From assembly GCA_947497085.1 (NCBI GenBank), contig CANMFE010000003.1, forward strand, positions 369,940 to 433,939: DNA of 64,000 bases, written 5' to 3'. The notes beneath the pieces were generated by a model that was not told the origin of the DNA, made no database searches, and worked only from the letters and a program-made list of their open reading frames with translations. The stretch comes from an uncultured Sphingomonadaceae bacterium. Lineage in GTDB: Bacteria; Pseudomonadota; Alphaproteobacteria; Sphingomonadales; Sphingomonadaceae. The position numbers and the translations under genes are program-made. Position 1 is the first letter of the stretch. Every line of letters starts with the position of its first letter. Below, piece after piece: positions 62,728 to 64,000 of this stretch.

Positions 62728-63633
62728 TCAATCACGCCGATGCGGGTTGAGCGCACTGCCGCGCGGGGCGCGTTCCATATTCACCGTTTCATCGCCAATT
62801 GAACCGCCTGTGCCATCACCCATCTCGGCGGCAATGTCCTGTAATGCGGCAATCCGGTCGCCTGTATCTGGGTGTGTCGAAAACATCGCCTTGATGCCTG
62901 ATGGCACAATATAAAGCTGCGCCGCCGCCGGGTTGCGTTCAATGACCGGGTTCCCGCCCTGCTTCGCCTTGTCGGTTATCTTGGCAAGTGCGGAGGCCAG
63001 CGCCAGCGGTTTGCCGCTGATTTCCGCGCCGCCGCGGTCCGCGCCAAATTCACGCGTACGGCTGATCGCCATTTGTACGATCATCGCCGCAAAGGGCGCG
63101 ACCAATACCGCCAGCAGACCGGCTATCCCCGCATTGCGGTCACGGAAAAACATGCCGAAATTCGCGAGCATCGAAATCGCGCCGGCAATGGTCGCCACCA
63201 TGGTCATGATCAGCGTGTCACGGTTTTTCACATGCGCAAGCTCGTGCGCCATCACGCCTTCCACCTCATCACGGCTGAGTATCGACAATAGCCCGGTCGT
63301 GGCCGCCACCGCTGCATGCTCTGGATCGCGCCCCGTCGCAAAGGCATTGGGCTGCGGCATGTCGATCAGGTAAACTTTGGGCATGGGCAGGCCGCCACGC
63401 TGCGCCAGGTTTTGCACAAGGCCGTAATAATCGGGATGTGACTGCGCATTCACCTCAACTGCGTTATGCATTTTCAACACGATTTTATCGGCATTCCAGA
63501 ATGTGAACAGGTTCATGCCCGCCGCAACGATCAGCGCCAGCACAGCCCCGCGCGGCCCGCCCAGCGTAAAACCGAGCGCCATAAACAAGGCGGTCAACGC
63601 CGCCAGCAGCATGGTGGTTTTCATAAAGTTCAT
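62728..63633 (-). CDS. htpX: Zinc metalloprotease HtpX
   Basis: A 301-residue inner-membrane M48 metalloprotease of protein quality control. Two N-terminal membrane segments ([18 protein letters not shown] and [18 protein letters not shown]) are followed by the zinc motif [10 protein letters not shown], the third ligand in [12 protein letters not shown], and two more membrane segments. It degrades misfolded membrane proteins together with FtsH. The ATG at 63633 has GAGG upstream; the longer frame has no family sequence. Confidence 0.94.
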   Translation of the reverse strand: MNFMKTTMLLAALTALFMALGFTLGGPRGAVLALIVAAGMNLFTFWNADKIVLKMHNAVEVNAQSHPDYYGLVQNLAQRGGLPMPKVYLIDMPQPNAFATGRDPEHAAVAATTGLLSILSRDEVEGVMAHELAHVKNRDTLIMTMVATIAGAISMLANFGMFFRDRNAGIAGLLAVLVAPFAAMIVQMAISRTREFGADRGGAEISGKPLALASALAKITDKAKQGGNPVIERNPAAAQLYIVPSGIKAMFSTHPDTGDRIAALQDIAAEMGDGTGGSIGDETVNMERAPRGSALNPHRRD

Positions 63634-63731
63634 CTGGTTATCCTCGTCATTGCGAAACTGGCCCAGAGGCCATATACTCATTATATGGTGCCCGTTGCCG
63701 GGATTTTCAATTATGCTGCAAGGGGCGTGAC

Positions 63732-63920
63732 ATGCCAGACAGATTCGACAAAACACCACGGGCAATACAGCGTCCGGCGCATCTCAAGGCGCCCACACAC
63801 TGGAAAAGCGACCCCGCCCCAAAACCGCAAGCCGCCGGTGCAGACAAACAGCACGGCGAAGACCGTGATCCCGTACGCTATGGCGATTGGGAGCTGAACG
63901 GCATAGCCGTTGATTTTTGA
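63732..63920 (+). CDS. DUF1674 (succinate dehydrogenase assembly factor 4-like) protein
   Basis: A 62-residue protein ending in the strongly conserved DUF1674 motif [18 protein letters not shown], with a disordered Pro/Lys-rich N-terminus. Eukaryotic homologues (SDHAF4) help insert or protect the flavinated subunit of succinate dehydrogenase; bacterial role is inferred. It is divergent from htpX, 98 bp away. Confidence 0.85.
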   Translation: MPDRFDKTPRAIQRPAHLKAPTHWKSDPAPKPQAAGADKQHGEDRDPVRYGDWELNGIAVDF

Positions 63921-64000
63921 CGCGCCACGTCATTCGGTCAAAGACCGGATGATGAAGCGTCAACCCCTGCGAAGGCAGGGGTCCAGATAAGGGCGCGGGC
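63921..64000. repeat. Palindromic repeat at the right edge of the window
   Basis: GCCACGTCAT near 63925, then GTCAAAGACCGGATGATG-like sequence and a hairpin CCCCTGC-GAAG-GCAGGGG at about 63965-63982, followed by TCCAGATAAG. The tail is that of the 12518-12550 repeat, so this is a further relative of the GIY-YIG-associated family. The head resembles 29735-29770. Confidence 0.7.

Overview
The window is a chromosomal segment of an alphaproteobacterium, most likely a member of the Sphingomonadales. The clues are the moderately high GC, a complete clustered Entner-Doudoroff operon (zwf-pgl-edd-glk-eda), a TonB receptor divergent from a TetR regulator, a PopZ-like gene near valS, an fused cysNC gene, a TIGR02186/TSUP pair, and abundant short palindromic intergenic repeats of the kind common in sphingomonad genomes. 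No plasmid, phage or insertion-sequence transposase gene was found.

Layout. 1-1.6 kb: 3' part of hisN and a cysteine-rich orphan. 1.8-6.4 kb: rpmI-rplT-[GIY-YIG cassette]-pheS-pheT. 6.4-7.3 kb: an AT-rich Fic toxin/antitoxin-like island. 7.4-12.3 kb: prfC, a TonB-dependent receptor and its divergent TetR. 12.3-13 kb: a second GIY-YIG gene inside an array of palindromes. 13-17.1 kb: metW-metX facing hisC-tyrA. 17.1-20 kb: plsC-like, ydcF-like, ftsX, ftsE. 20-22.8 kb: zinc-ribbon protein, tRNA-Leu(GAG), GFA protein, AI-2E permease. 22.8-28.3 kb: Entner-Doudoroff operon. 28.6-33.9 kb: sulfate activation (cysD, cysNC), SGNH hydrolase, uracil-DNA-glycosylase-like protein, queE. 34-41.7 kb: valS, S9 peptidase, popZ-like, tolC, pcm. 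42-45.4 kb: tRNA-Cys(GCA), LacI, TetR and a divergent flavoprotein. 45.6-48.9 kb: MacA/MacB-type exporter in three genes. 49.2-53.6 kb: two acyl-CoA dehydrogenases and a HerA-like ATPase. 53.7-58.1 kb: TSUP/TIGR02186 pair and an NfrA/NfrB-like surface pair. 58.3-64 kb: nhaA, DUF885 lipoprotein, small lipoprotein, glyoxalase, SIMPL protein, htpX, SdhAF4-like protein.

The most unusual signal is the relation between palindromic repeats and genes. Both small GIY-YIG endonuclease genes are bracketed by inverted copies of a hairpin repeat: a perfect 31-bp pair around the first, and a 33-bp pair around the second that differs only by compensating changes in the stem. Relatives of these hairpins, without a nuclease gene, occur as two-hairpin composite elements at 13.70, 33.93 and 45.48 kb. 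This suggests a GIY-YIG nuclease/REP-like hairpin system, analogous in layout to RAYT/REP pairs; that reading is inference. A different palindrome family has inserted in frame into the essential valS gene twice.

Other points of note: CysD carries an extra N-terminal region resembling a helix-turn-helix domain; a terminator-like hairpin sits between the Fic gene and its partner; a TetR/flavoprotein intergenic region has two perfect 17-bp operators; a glycosyltransferase has no ordinary start codon in front of its conserved N-terminal membrane segment; and an outer-membrane-like protein contains a 4 x 15-bp tandem repeat. All coordinates and motifs come from reading the sequence by eye. Family names are from recognition of motifs, not from a database search.
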